Origin: a virus
IMG/VR virus record: IMGVR_UViG_3300006353_000011
Location: 1 to 20,107 of that record
Direction: 5' to 3' (one strand)
DNA: 20,107 nucleotides
Position numbers and translations under genes: made by a program. Of this stretch, positions 1 to 7,737 are shown piece by piece. Position 1 is the stretch's first letter, and each line of letters opens with the position of its first letter. The notes beneath the pieces are model-generated. The model had not been told where the DNA came from and made no database searches. It saw nothing but the letters and a program-made list of their open reading frames with translations.

Positions 1-348
1 GCGCGTAACGTAATGGTGCCGCACGGTCTCAAGACGGCCTTTGCAAAGTTTTCCGGTAACGCCGACAAATATCAGGTCGCGAACAAAGAAGGCACCATCT
101 ACAACGATGTTGGTGTCTATGTTTCGCCCCACGGTACTTTCAAGGTCTTGTCGAACTCTTTTATGACCGAAACGACCGTTATCGCTTACGATCCGAGCCT
201 CTGGAAAGTTGCGGAACTACGTAAACTCACTGCAACACCGCTTGCTAAGACCGGTGACTCCGAACGTTGGCAGTTACTGACCGAATTGACTCTTGCGTGT
301 TACAACGAGAAGGGCAATGGCAAGATTGCAGACGTAACGGCTGCATAA
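1..348 (+). CDS. Major capsid protein, C-terminal part (DUF5309 / SU10-type), 5' end outside window
   Basis: Open from the first base of the window, so the N-terminus is missing; about 115 residues are visible. The sequence shows the end of the DUF5309 family, the HK97-fold capsid family named after phage SU10. It has a segment reading VYVSPHG, then FMTETTV, then a DP-LW-VA-LR segment, and the very typical PLAKTGDSERWQLL-E-TL followed by NEKGNGKIADV. Members of this family form the icosahedral shell around packaged DNA. The gene ends in TAA at 346-348, and a strong terminator follows within 30 bases, which separates high-level capsid transcription from the head-tail genes downstream. An internal methionine at position 13 is not the true start. 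The family call is from recognised pattern, not a search. Confidence 0.8.
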   Translation, partial: ARNVMVPHGLKTAFAKFSGNADKYQVANKEGTIYNDVGVYVSPHGTFKVLSNSFMTETTVIAYDPSLWKVAELRKLTATPLAKTGDSERWQLLTELTLACYNEKGNGKIADVTAA

Positions 349-377
349 TCAACAAAACAAAATTAGATTACAAACTT

Positions 378-402
378 AGGCGGGGTAATACCCGCCTTTT
401 TT
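378..402 (+). terminator. Rho-independent terminator after the capsid gene
   Basis: Perfect 7-bp stem AGGCGGG (378-384) and CCCGCCT (391-397) with loop GTAATA, followed by a T run to 402. It lies 30 bases after the capsid stop and just before a TAAATAC promoter candidate, so it probably ends capsid transcription and insulates the next transcript. Confidence 0.85.
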
Positions 403-410
403 CGTGCATC

Positions 411-420
411 GATAAATACC
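411..420 (+). promoter_or_regulatory. Candidate late promoter P1 (GATAAATACC)
   Basis: GATAAATACC lies directly after the capsid terminator. The final C of TAAATAC is 33 bases before the ATG at 452. It resembles the T4 late -10 element TATAAATA. By that analogy transcription would start near 424, at the beginning of an AAT-rich leader. No convincing -35 box is visible. Support comes from five other copies in this window, three with almost the same spacing to a start codon. Confidence 0.5.
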
Positions 421-448
421 AATAACAATAATAATAATAACGGTATTT
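414..448 (+). promoter_or_regulatory. Inverted repeat spanning the leader of the gene at 452
   Basis: AAATACC (414-420) and GGTATTT (442-448) are perfect 7-bp complements with a 21-base loop made almost only of AAT/AAC triplets. The right arm ends three bases before the ATG at 452. The left arm overlaps the P1 motif, so a transcript starting at P1 would lose that arm, while a read-through transcript could fold. The same design, much stronger, is found at the endolysin start. Confidence 0.45.
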
Positions 449-451
449 TAT

Positions 452-799
452 ATGGATCGAAGATACACCGCACCTCCCATTGGTAACGTAGTTGGCCGAG
501 AAACTCTCGTTTGGTGTGATGACAACGACAAACGAGTAACATTCACACGGTGTGGCGATGAAATATACGTCCGTACCGAGTGGAAGAATGTTGCCGCAGT
601 CCTCAAACGAAATGCAGAGTTAGCAGCGGATTTTTCGCGAAACCAGAAACTTGGTGAAATCGTTCAAGTCGCAAATATACCCGAAGGACTGTATTATCAA
701 TGGGCTGACGAAGGAATTGTTGATGATGAGGAATACCTCAATCGCCGTCTAAATGATGCGCAATTTGCTAAACTTCGCACAAATAATTTGGTGCTCTGA
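452..799 (+). CDS. Small virion-module protein of unknown function (115 aa)
   Basis: This is a 115-residue acidic protein with no membrane segment, cysteine cluster or motif I can assign. The middle (about 45-70) is rich in Lys, Arg and Asn. The C-terminal third is helical and acidic around a VDDEEYLNRRL segment. Position is informative: it lies between the major capsid protein and the head-tail adaptor, where short-tailed phages often keep a small head-completion or structural protein, but that role is inferred. The start is ATG at 452; there is no recognisable Shine-Dalgarno sequence, and the leader is AAT-rich with an inverted repeat. Its stop (797-799) overlaps the next start in TGATG, so the next gene is probably translated by coupling. 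Confidence 0.7.
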   Translation: MDRRYTAPPIGNVVGRETLVWCDDNDKRVTFTRCGDEIYVRTEWKNVAAVLKRNAELAADFSRNQKLGEIVQVANIPEGLYYQWADEGIVDDEEYLNRRLNDAQFAKLRTNNLVL

Positions 800-1377
800 T
801 GATCGGCACCTACCAGCAACTCGTCACCGCAGTGCAAGATTATTCGCTCAGATCAGATGCTCCGATTGATTTGTTCATTCGATTGGCTGAATCCGATATT
901 TCTCCATACCTCATCCATTATCGTGCAGAAACCGAAGCCACAATCAACATCAATAGCAGCGGTGTTATCGCACTGCCAAATGACCACATCAAAACACGCG
1001 CAATCGCGGTTGATGGAATTACGCCCACTCCGGTCGGTATTTTCGATAACGCAATTTATCCCGACCAGATCACCTATTATCAATCCGGCAATCAATTAAA
1101 TTTCCGGTCGGTCAATCCGATGAGCAAAGCGACTGTCGCATATTATGCGCGTGTCCCTGCCCTTACATCGACCGCTAATAGCAACTGGTTGTTGACCTAC
1201 TATCCGTCCGTATATCTCTACGGCGTCCTGTCCCGACTTTACAAATGGGCAAAGGATGCAGAGGCCGAAGCCGACGCCAAAGCCTCGATGATGGAAGCCA
1301 TTAACGCACTTCTTGAAGACCACAAGCAAGGCACGACTGTTACCAATCCAATCCAGCGAGAGGTGACGCAGTGGTAA
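799..1377 (+). CDS. Head-to-tail adaptor (phage adaptor protein family, T7/P22 gp4-like position)
   Basis: This 192-residue protein resembles the short phage adaptor proteins that form a ring between the portal and the tail nozzle. Seen here: an N-terminal helix (IGTYQQLVTAVQDYSLR), then RLAESDIS, a beta-rich middle with ALPNDHIKTRAI, and a strongly typical helical C-terminal segment (YYPSVYLYGVLSRLYKWAKD followed by an Ala/Glu-rich helix). Length is normal for the family. It starts in a TGATG overlap with the preceding gene and its end overlaps the next start by seven bases. The following gene being a gp10-like hub protein supports the role. Family assignment is from pattern and gene order. 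Confidence 0.65.
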   Translation: MIGTYQQLVTAVQDYSLRSDAPIDLFIRLAESDISPYLIHYRAETEATININSSGVIALPNDHIKTRAIAVDGITPTPVGIFDNAIYPDQITYYQSGNQLNFRSVNPMSKATVAYYARVPALTSTANSNWLLTYYPSVYLYGVLSRLYKWAKDAEAEADAKASMMEAINALLEDHKQGTTVTNPIQREVTQW

Positions 1378-2879
1378 TAGATATACCTTTACCGCACTGG
1401 CGACCTGACGCTGCGGACATCAGCAATCCCGGCTTGAAAACGGCGAATAATGTCGCACCGTCGATGGGTAATGCACAAGGCACCGTCACGTATCTCCCAC
1501 TAAAAGCGGCTGCGTTATACGCATCTACTGCGCTCGATACCCCCGCTCGTGGATTAATGATAGGAGCCGATAGTCTCGGTAATGCCCGCGTGTACTGCGG
1601 TACATCGGCGCGACTAAATCTCTTCGATCCAGCGACCAACACTTGGCTGAATAAATCTCGTCCTGCTGGCTACACAACGACTGAGCAGGAGCGGTGGAAT
1701 GCGATCCAGTATTCTGCCTCGATCATCACGACAAACTACAGTGATAACATCCAGTACATTAATATGGACGACAACGGCAATTTTGCCGATTTAACGACAC
1801 TCGTTCGCGCCCGGTATATCGTCTCCCATCGGGGCTTTGTCGTCGTCGCAAATACGATGGATGCTTTCGATGGAGCACAGCCGAGCCGGGTTAGATGGAG
1901 CGCCATTAATAATCCATTTGATTGGAGTTTTAGCCAAGCCACTCAGTCCGACTATCAGGACTTGCGAAACGTCGGCGCGGTGACCGGCCTCGTCGCAGAT
2001 GAAGACATCTGGATATTTTGCGAGAACGCCATTGTGCGGCAACACTATATCGGGACGCCGTGGATTTTCGAATTTTCGACGGTCGTTGAAGGTCGTGGTT
2101 GCTCTGTACCATCATCCATTATTACAGTTGATGGCATCACCTATTTTTACGCAGGCGACGGCTTCTACTCCTTCCGATCAGGTCAGATTTCACCGATTGG
2201 CGCGGGCAAGGTAGACCGGCATTTTAGCGATGACGCCGATACATCCGCTTGGCATTTGATGACTGTCGTGGCCGATCCCACCGAGCCGTTGATCATATGG
2301 ACATACGCGAGCAAAGCCGCGACGAACTCGCAACCAGACAAGAGCATCATCTACAATTACGTGACCGGCGAATGGTCACAGGCCGACGCTCGATCTGCAT
2401 ATCTTTACCAATCACAATCTCTGCCTTGGACAATTGACGGTCTCAATGCGTACGGCTCGATTGACAATGTACCAGCCTCATTCGATTCCAACATTTGGAG
2501 CGGCGGCAACGAAGTTGTTTGGGGCCTAGACGTTTCCGGCAAGGTCTACACTCTGAGCGGTCCTGTAATGACCGCGACCATAGAAACCGCTGAAATGCAG
2601 GTTTCAGCAAGTCTTGAAGACGCCAAGCACGACCGCGCTACAATAACGGCTGTAAGGCCGGTCTATCAATCGGACGGTACAGCACAAATTACGATTGGTA
2701 GTAAGCAACTGCCAAATGAGGGCCTCAACTGGAGTAGCGCCTACCCTACAACCGTCGCTACCGGTTACGCATATGTCCGATCACAGGCACGCTACCATTC
2801 GATCCGTGTAACGGTTTCTGGAAATTGGAACAAAATATCCGCCATACAAGTGGACGCGGTAGCTGCGGGAGGTCGCTGA
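1371..2879 (+). CDS. Tail hub/nozzle protein (P22 gp10-like packaged-DNA stabilisation protein)
   Basis: 502 residues, beginning with a short IPLPHWRPDAAD stretch followed by NPGL-TANNV-P, the usual opening of podovirus nozzle or stabilisation proteins. These proteins bind below the adaptor ring, close the DNA channel and carry fibres or the needle. The body has beta-propeller-like repeats: GLMIGADSLGNARVYCGTSA, then RYIVSHRGFVVVANT, a PSRVRWSAINNPFDW segment, WIFCENAIVRQHYIG and YFYAGDGFYSF. The SRVRWS-I-NP-DW motif and the FCE-AIV segment are the best diagnostic parts. The C-terminal third (about 385-502) is a beta-rich domain. The ATG at 1371 lies inside the adaptor gene, a seven-base overlap. 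Length fits the family. Confidence 0.7.
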   Translation: MVIDIPLPHWRPDAADISNPGLKTANNVAPSMGNAQGTVTYLPLKAAALYASTALDTPARGLMIGADSLGNARVYCGTSARLNLFDPATNTWLNKSRPAGYTTTEQERWNAIQYSASIITTNYSDNIQYINMDDNGNFADLTTLVRARYIVSHRGFVVVANTMDAFDGAQPSRVRWSAINNPFDWSFSQATQSDYQDLRNVGAVTGLVADEDIWIFCENAIVRQHYIGTPWIFEFSTVVEGRGCSVPSSIITVDGITYFYAGDGFYSFRSGQISPIGAGKVDRHFSDDADTSAWHLMTVVADPTEPLIIWTYASKAATNSQPDKSIIYNYVTGEWSQADARSAYLYQSQSLPWTIDGLNAYGSIDNVPASFDSNIWSGGNEVVWGLDVSGKVYTLSGPVMTATIETAEMQVSASLEDAKHDRATITAVRPVYQSDGTAQITIGSKQLPNEGLNWSSAYPTTVATGYAYVRSQARYHSIRVTVSGNWNKISAIQVDAVAAGGR

Positions 2880-3172
2880 TGACGACCATTAATCCCATTT
2901 CCAATATCGATGACAAGAGCAATCTGCGGTCCATTATCAACCAGACGATACGACAGGTATCCGATGTTTCAGGATCAATTACTGTAGCCGCATCAGGCAC
3001 CATAACGATTCAAAATCCTAAGATTTTCAGCGGAACCGTTATCGTATTATCACCACGTAATGCAGCAGCATCCAGTGCAACATACTACGTATCATCAGTT
3101 TCAGAAGGTTCCGCGTCAGTTGTCGTAACCGGTACTGGCGTTTTTGATTATCAGCTATGCGGAGTGCGTTGA
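2879..3172 (+). CDS. Small beta-rich structural protein (97 aa), unknown role
   Basis: This protein is 97 residues, MTTINPISN to the end. The start is the ATG in the TGATG overlap with the nozzle gene, rather than an in-frame ATG 54 bases upstream, because the overlap start matches how its neighbours are joined and the longer version would run deep into the nozzle gene. After an N-terminal helix (12-28) it is nearly all beta: ITVAASGTITIQNP, then IVLSPRNAAASSATYYVSSV, then SASVVVTGTGVFDYQLCG. Small proteins with this SPRNAAAS-pattern seem common beside nozzle genes in short-tailed phages, but I know no proven function. A minor virion or decoration role is plausible from its place. Its stop overlaps the next ATG (TGATG at 3170-3174). 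Confidence 0.65.
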   Translation: MTTINPISNIDDKSNLRSIINQTIRQVSDVSGSITVAASGTITIQNPKIFSGTVIVLSPRNAAASSATYYVSSVSEGSASVVVTGTGVFDYQLCGVR

Positions 3173-3633
3173 TGATCCGCCGCGTTGATACAGCAGAAGA
3201 CGCAATCGAAACCTACGGTATATTCCGCGACAAAATCCTGCACGTGATTGATATCGCAAATGACGACACAACCGAAACCGAAATCCTGAAATTACTCGAT
3301 AGTCGTGAAGCCCTGATGTGGGTCCATAATGACTCCATCGCGATAGTCCAGATCATTATTGATCTTACGAACGGTAGTCGTTGGTGCCTTGTGCGCATCG
3401 CATCCGGTGATCTTTCCGACATCCTAGCGGGCAATTCGGCCATCGCTGAGTGGGCAAAATCCCACGGCGCTATCGGCATCTGTTTGATTGGGAGAAAAGG
3501 ATGGATACGCGTTCTGGCTCCGCTCGGATTCTCTATAAATACTACAAAACAACAAGAAGGCAGGGTCTACCTGCTCAAGAGATTTTTCGATGGCTTCATC
3601 ACCCAAGACGACGACGCAGACCACGCAGACTGA
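3172..3633 (+). CDS. GNAT-like acetyltransferase-fold phage protein (153 aa)
   Basis: The start chosen is ATG at 3172 (TGATG overlap); an ATG five codons upstream is in frame but breaks the junction pattern of the operon. The protein is 153 residues with the order of elements expected of an acyl-CoA N-acyltransferase fold: N-terminal helices, a central beta strand pair around ALMWVHNDSIAIVQIIID, and a C-terminal part with AEWAKSHGAIGI then GRKGWIRVLAPLGFS. GNAT-like proteins with a GRKGW segment are found in the same place in many short-tailed phages, where their substrate is unknown. The classical acetyl-CoA binding R/Q-x-x-G-x-G/A motif is not clear, so catalysis is doubtful and a structural or internal role is possible. 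The 3' end overlaps the next gene by 44 bases. Confidence 0.55.
   Translation: MIRRVDTAEDAIETYGIFRDKILHVIDIANDDTTETEILKLLDSREALMWVHNDSIAIVQIIIDLTNGSRWCLVRIASGDLSDILAGNSAIAEWAKSHGAIGICLIGRKGWIRVLAPLGFSINTTKQQEGRVYLLKRFFDGFITQDDDADHAD
3534..3542 (+). promoter_or_regulatory. Candidate late promoter P2 (TATAAATAC), inside a coding region
   Basis: TATAAATAC matches the T4 late element exactly over TATAAATA. It lies inside the GNAT-like gene (codons for Ser-Ile-Asn-Thr), 48 bases before the ATG at 3590. The spacing differs from the 31-33 bases seen at the best copies, so this copy may be chance. Confidence 0.3.
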
Positions 3634-5158
3634 GCCGTGGTCTGGCGCAAAACCGTACCTACAATCGGTATACGCACAATACGATACGGCGCTCCAACAA
3701 GGTAAACCGCAGGTATGGCAAGGTCCGACCGTGGCGGGCCAATCTACCGAGACAACTCAAGCGCAGCGGATGGCGTCGAACGTTGCGAACAACGCCACCA
3801 ACAATGCAATGTTGGGTAATGCCGCGACCGCGACAAACAACCTGATCCAGACCGGCGGTGCCAACCAGCAAGCAAATCAGACATATAGCAACTTGATGGG
3901 TGGCCTTAATCTAGGTGCAGACCCATCGGCAGGTGGTCTGGCATCGCTGATCGGACAGGTTCAGAACGGCCAAAACCCGACCAACAATATCTACAACAAC
4001 ATAGCCAACGGTAACAATCCCGGCGTGGGTGCATCGCAATCCGTTTTTGGAGCGGCGCAGGGTGCAAACCCTACGGATACTAACCTTGCTGCAACGGCAT
4101 CCGGTGCGAACATCGGTAATAACCCGTATTTGCAGCAGTCGATTGCATCTAATCAGCAGTCCATCGCGGATATGCTCAAGAACAGCACCCTACCCACTCT
4201 ATCGGGACAGGCCGCTGCACTTGGTCGAAATGGCTCAGGCGCGTTTGCTTCGCAGATTAATAGCGCAACTGATACCGCCGCAAACCAGATGGCCAAAGTT
4301 GCCACCGATATGTATGCCAACCAGTACAACACCGACGTTAATTCGATGTTGCAGGCCAATAATCAGTTGTCGAACAACCATAATCAAGGCATCAATAATC
4401 AGATATCGGCAGCTAATAACCTCGGTAATGCATACGCGCAAAATGCAAATACGCAGATGGCGGGTGCACAAGGTCTTGGCAATAATTATCAGCAGTCGAT
4501 TAGCAACTTATCGTCGTTACTCGGCCAGCAATCCAACGCATATAATCAGGGCGTTTCGAACAACCTGAACAATGCAAATCTTGCACTTAATGCGGCTAAT
4601 GCAGGTACATCAGCAAGTCAGAACGCAGCAAATACGCAGCTACAAGCGGCACAAGGTGCCGGTAATATCTATCAAAATAGCCTCCTCCCTGCTGAAACAA
4701 TCGGCCAGATTGGTGGAGCTAAGGATGCATATAATCAGCAAATCCTAAACGGCCAGATCGCGCAGTGGGATGCACAGCAGCAAGGCCCGCTTATCCAGTT
4801 GAGCAATTTTGCGAATATTCTCAACGGCGGTGGATACAACAGCCAGTCCTCGCAAACGACGCAACCCGGCAACTCTGCAATGTCCAATATTCTTGGTCTT
4901 GGATCATTATTCGCAGGTTTCTTATCGGATCGACGTACCAAGGAAAACATCATCCGCATCGGTAAAAGCCCGAACGGTTGGGATATGTACCAATACAATT
5001 ACATCGATGATGACGAAATCTATGTTGGCCCAATGGCGCAAGAAATTGAAGAAATCAGGCCTGACCTCGTTGCCGAAATTGACGGCTACAAGTGGGTCCA
5101 TCCGTCAGCGTTTAGCGATCTAAATACTAACAATAATAATAATGTGAGCATAAATTAA
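3590..5158 (+). CDS. Low-complexity virion protein with C-terminal S74-type intramolecular chaperone
   Basis: This is a 522-residue protein, extremely rich in Asn, Gln, Ala and Gly through residues 60-430, as expected of an extended or coiled structural protein. Two near copies of a 20-residue unit occur at 284-303 and 344-364 (NANTQ then AQG-GN-YQ-S). A short hydrophobic stretch (about 432-445) precedes SDRRTKENI at 446-454. This is the start of the peptidase S74 / endosialidase-type chaperone, which drives trimer folding and then cuts itself off; the Ser446 and Lys451 pair matches the Ser/Lys spacing of that family. The domain here is short (77 residues) and ends in an Asn tail. It probably forms part of a fibre or tail tip; its place beside ejection genes makes an internal role possible. 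The start overlaps the preceding gene. Confidence 0.7.
   Translation: MASSPKTTTQTTQTEPWSGAKPYLQSVYAQYDTALQQGKPQVWQGPTVAGQSTETTQAQRMASNVANNATNNAMLGNAATATNNLIQTGGANQQANQTYSNLMGGLNLGADPSAGGLASLIGQVQNGQNPTNNIYNNIANGNNPGVGASQSVFGAAQGANPTDTNLAATASGANIGNNPYLQQSIASNQQSIADMLKNSTLPTLSGQAAALGRNGSGAFASQINSATDTAANQMAKVATDMYANQYNTDVNSMLQANNQLSNNHNQGINNQISAANNLGNAYAQNANTQMAGAQGLGNNYQQSISNLSSLLGQQSNAYNQGVSNNLNNANLALNAANAGTSASQNAANTQLQAAQGAGNIYQNSLLPAETIGQIGGAKDAYNQQILNGQIAQWDAQQQGPLIQLSNFANILNGGGYNSQSSQTTQPGNSAMSNILGLGSLFAGFLSDRRTKENIIRIGKSPNGWDMYQYNYIDDDEIYVGPMAQEIEEIRPDLVAEIDGYKWVHPSAFSDLNTNNNNNVSIN
5121..5128 (+). promoter_or_regulatory. Candidate late promoter P3 (TAAATACT)
   Basis: TAAATACT lies in the last codons of the S74-chaperone gene; the C of TAAATAC is 31 bases before the ATG at 5158. 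It is followed by a 15-base stretch, AACAATAATAATAAT (5129-5143), identical to the leader after P1 (424-438). The shared leader and spacing make it a better candidate than the single heptamer would suggest. Confidence 0.5.
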
Positions 5159-6783
5159 TGGCATCAGTATGGGATTGGCTAAGCGACCGGGCCGACCGGA
5201 CATTCAACGGCACCCTATCAGCCGATGAACGAAGAAAACGAGAACGCGAAGAAGCCGAAGCCGCTGAACGTCAGCGATTGATCGAAGCGCAACGCTTGGC
5301 CAATCTCGAAGCACAACAGGCCGGTTATATCGATGATGCATATGCTGCAGATCAATATCGCAAGCAGCAGGATCAGGCACGAACGAACACCGCTTCCGCT
5401 ATCGAAATAGGTCGCCAGAACGTCGCTGCAGGTCCTTCGTCAGCTCAATATCGAACCGACCAGCCTGCACGATATGTTGAGGATAGAAAGGCCCACCTCA
5501 CGTCCGATCCTATCCTCGTAGTCGAAGATGAGCAGGTTGACCCTACTCCGTCGCCTATGGCTTACGTCCTGACTGGCGAGACCTATTCCGACCCGTCACA
5601 AACACCTTCGGTAAAACCAGAATCCAAGTCTAATGCTTTTTGGGATTTTCTCGGCCTGCAGGATCAAGAAGATCGCAAGCGTTGGAGCAACGGTATGTTG
5701 CGGGCCGGTGGCGCTATCCTTGGTGCAGGTACACCGGATTGGGCAGAGGCCCTTGGCAAAGGTGTTGGGGCCTATGCCAAGGCGGGCGATGATTATGATA
5801 AGGCGGCGCAGGACCGCACTCTCATCGATCAGAAGCGACGTGCGAATGAAATCGCACTTGCTGAAGGCGAGAAGTCGAAGTCGGTACAGGCCCAAATCGC
5901 CCGCATCTATCAGGATGCCGGTCCTAATGGTCTGTCATCTACACAAAAACAGCAAGTTGCCAGCCTTTACGCAGGTATTGGTGAATTCAAGGCAGCACAA
6001 GAACTGCTCGGCACAAACGTTAAACCAGTCAATTATCAAAAAGGCGAAACATATTATTCGCCTGAAGGTGCGCTGTATACGCAGGTATTCGATCCCGCGA
6101 CCGGTCGTACAGCAATGCTTGATACATCAGGTAATGTTGTGACCGATCAGTCCGTCATTAATACGCTTCGTATTGATGACAAGAAGCGAGCCGGTGGCGC
6201 AGGTGGAATGCCCGAGCTAACAAAGGGCGAGGAGAAGCGCGACGAGGAATTCGGCAAAAATTACGAAACAACTGCGAACGATTATAACCGTAATCAGGTT
6301 CAAATTGCGCAGCTTGATGAAACAATCCGAATCCTCGAGACGACACCGAATGCATCCGGCAACATCGTCCTCGAAAACGCTCCTGCTTTCCTAAAACCTT
6401 ACATCAACACTGACGGTACAATCGCCCGAGAAAAGACCTACGAAGTTGTGCAGGGTACGTTGCGTCAGGTTCTTGGTGCACAGTTTACCGAAAAAGAGGG
6501 CGAAATGATTATGGCCCGCGCCTTCAACCCTAATTTGCCGGTTGATGAGAACGTCAAGCGCGTTAGAGCACTTGCAGAAATGCTCAAATCGAACAGTCAG
6601 CAAAACATCAATAAACTTAATTATTTCGATCAGAACGGGACATTAAAGGGTTTCCGAGGAAACTATCTATCGGCTGACGATATTTCGAATAACGTATTTG
6701 GCGACAACGGCAATCGCCCTCAATCCAATATGCCGTTATCCAGACAGCGCCAACTTCCTGCGCATCTAAGGCCTAGGGGGTAA
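5158..6783 (+). CDS. Large helical virion protein, probable ejection/internal protein (541 aa)
   Basis: 541 residues, starting in a TAATG overlap with the preceding stop. The N-terminus has a short Trp-containing segment (ASVWDWLSDRADRTF) followed by a highly charged coiled coil at about 22-52, rich in Arg and Glu. Another WDFLG segment near 160 leads into a small Gly/Ala-rich helix (GMLRAGGAILGAG, about 179-191) and a further charged helix. A beta segment with YYSPEGALYTQVFDPATGRT is near 300, then a long helical C-terminal half. I recognise no enzyme motif. Similar proteins lie between the nozzle and tail-lysozyme genes in short-tailed phages and are injected with the DNA to build a channel across the envelope; that role is inferred from position, size and helical content. 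Confidence 0.6.
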   Translation: MASVWDWLSDRADRTFNGTLSADERRKREREEAEAAERQRLIEAQRLANLEAQQAGYIDDAYAADQYRKQQDQARTNTASAIEIGRQNVAAGPSSAQYRTDQPARYVEDRKAHLTSDPILVVEDEQVDPTPSPMAYVLTGETYSDPSQTPSVKPESKSNAFWDFLGLQDQEDRKRWSNGMLRAGGAILGAGTPDWAEALGKGVGAYAKAGDDYDKAAQDRTLIDQKRRANEIALAEGEKSKSVQAQIARIYQDAGPNGLSSTQKQQVASLYAGIGEFKAAQELLGTNVKPVNYQKGETYYSPEGALYTQVFDPATGRTAMLDTSGNVVTDQSVINTLRIDDKKRAGGAGGMPELTKGEEKRDEEFGKNYETTANDYNRNQVQIAQLDETIRILETTPNASGNIVLENAPAFLKPYINTDGTIAREKTYEVVQGTLRQVLGAQFTEKEGEMIMARAFNPNLPVDENVKRVRALAEMLKSNSQQNINKLNYFDQNGTLKGFRGNYLSADDISNNVFGDNGNRPQSNMPLSRQRQLPAHLRPRG

Positions 6784-6789
6784 TCGGTT

Positions 6790-7722
6790 ATGGCGATAGC
6801 GAAGAACCAGAACGCACAATATGCGTACAATTATTTGAAACAAAAGTACGGATATTCCGACTCACAAGCAGCAGGTATCGTCGGTAATTTGATGCAGGAA
6901 TCCAGCCTTAATACCGGCGCACGTAATCGTGGTGATGGTCGAGACGGAAGCGACTCTATCGGTATCGGCCAGTGGAATCAGGATCGCGCTCAAAACTTAC
7001 ATCGGTTTGCAAAAGCAAGTGATCGTGATGTGTACAGTCTGGATACGCAACTTGATTTCATTCACCACGAGTTAAATGGCGCAGAGAAGCGATCAGGTGA
7101 TTTACTTCGCAACGCGACGGATATCCCTTCGGCCACACGCGCAATGATTTCCTACGAGCGCCCGCAAGATTTTAAATGGGATAACCCCACGGCTGGCCAC
7201 GGATATAACAATCGCGAACGATATGCAGCCGATGCTGCACGTACATTTGGTGGCGATGATGGAGCACAGATAGTTGCTTCGTACAAACCGGCAAACACGG
7301 CAACGCCGCTACCAGCACCTGCTACAACAACCACCCCTGCTCCTACTGATCCAAATATCGACCCACGTATGCTCGATAAAGACGGCGATAAACTAACGGG
7401 TATTGCAGGATTTGGCCGAGGTATCCGTAACGATATTGATGATGCCATTGGCGTCACCACCGACAAGGACGGCACACGGCAACTGTGGGGCTTCGACCTC
7501 GACGGGAAAGATAGCGTCGTGGATGGTTTGGCCGGATTTGCGCAAGCATTTGCTGCAGGCGATAAAACGTCGACTGTCGCGCCTCTACAAGGTGGCCGCG
7601 CTGGTGGATCAGCACCGGTTCAAATCCAGTTTGCCGACTCCCTCGTAAATACAGATGACGACGAACTACGCAAACGACGTGGGGGGATGGCAGGTTTTGG
7701 CGGATTTACACGCCGAGCATAA
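6790..7722 (+). CDS. Virion-associated tail lysozyme (phage tail lysozyme domain), 310 aa
   Basis: The N-terminal 150 residues carry a phage tail-type lysozyme domain: NYLKQKYGYSDSQAAGIVGN, then LMQESSLN with the likely catalytic Glu at residue 37, and SIGIGQWNQDRAQNL around 57-71, the Gly-rich GQW motif of these muramidases. LDFIHHEL and the RAMISYERP segment complete the fold. Such domains cut peptidoglycan locally so that DNA and ejection proteins can cross the cell wall during entry; this differs from the lysis endolysin encoded at 12264-12764. Residues 165-200 form a Thr/Pro/Ala linker. The C-terminal part has KDGDKLTGIAGFGRGIRNDI and ends with a Gly-rich basic tail. It starts six bases after the preceding stop and is followed closely by another ejection-type gene. 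Confidence 0.7.
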   Translation: MAIAKNQNAQYAYNYLKQKYGYSDSQAAGIVGNLMQESSLNTGARNRGDGRDGSDSIGIGQWNQDRAQNLHRFAKASDRDVYSLDTQLDFIHHELNGAEKRSGDLLRNATDIPSATRAMISYERPQDFKWDNPTAGHGYNNRERYAADAARTFGGDDGAQIVASYKPANTATPLPAPATTTTPAPTDPNIDPRMLDKDGDKLTGIAGFGRGIRNDIDDAIGVTTDKDGTRQLWGFDLDGKDSVVDGLAGFAQAFAAGDKTSTVAPLQGGRAGGSAPVQIQFADSLVNTDDDELRKRRGGMAGFGGFTRRA

Positions 7723-7737
7723 TTTGAGATTTTTTAG

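Noticed and set aside
2825-2878. Upstream in-frame ATG for the 97-residue protein
   Set aside because: It would overlap the nozzle gene by 55 bases, while the TGATG start matches the other junctions of this operon.
3536-3542. TAAATAC inside the GNAT-like gene as a firm promoter
   Set aside because: It matches TATAAATA best, but it is coding and 48 bases from the next start, outside the 31-33 spacing of the strong copies; kept only as a weak candidate.
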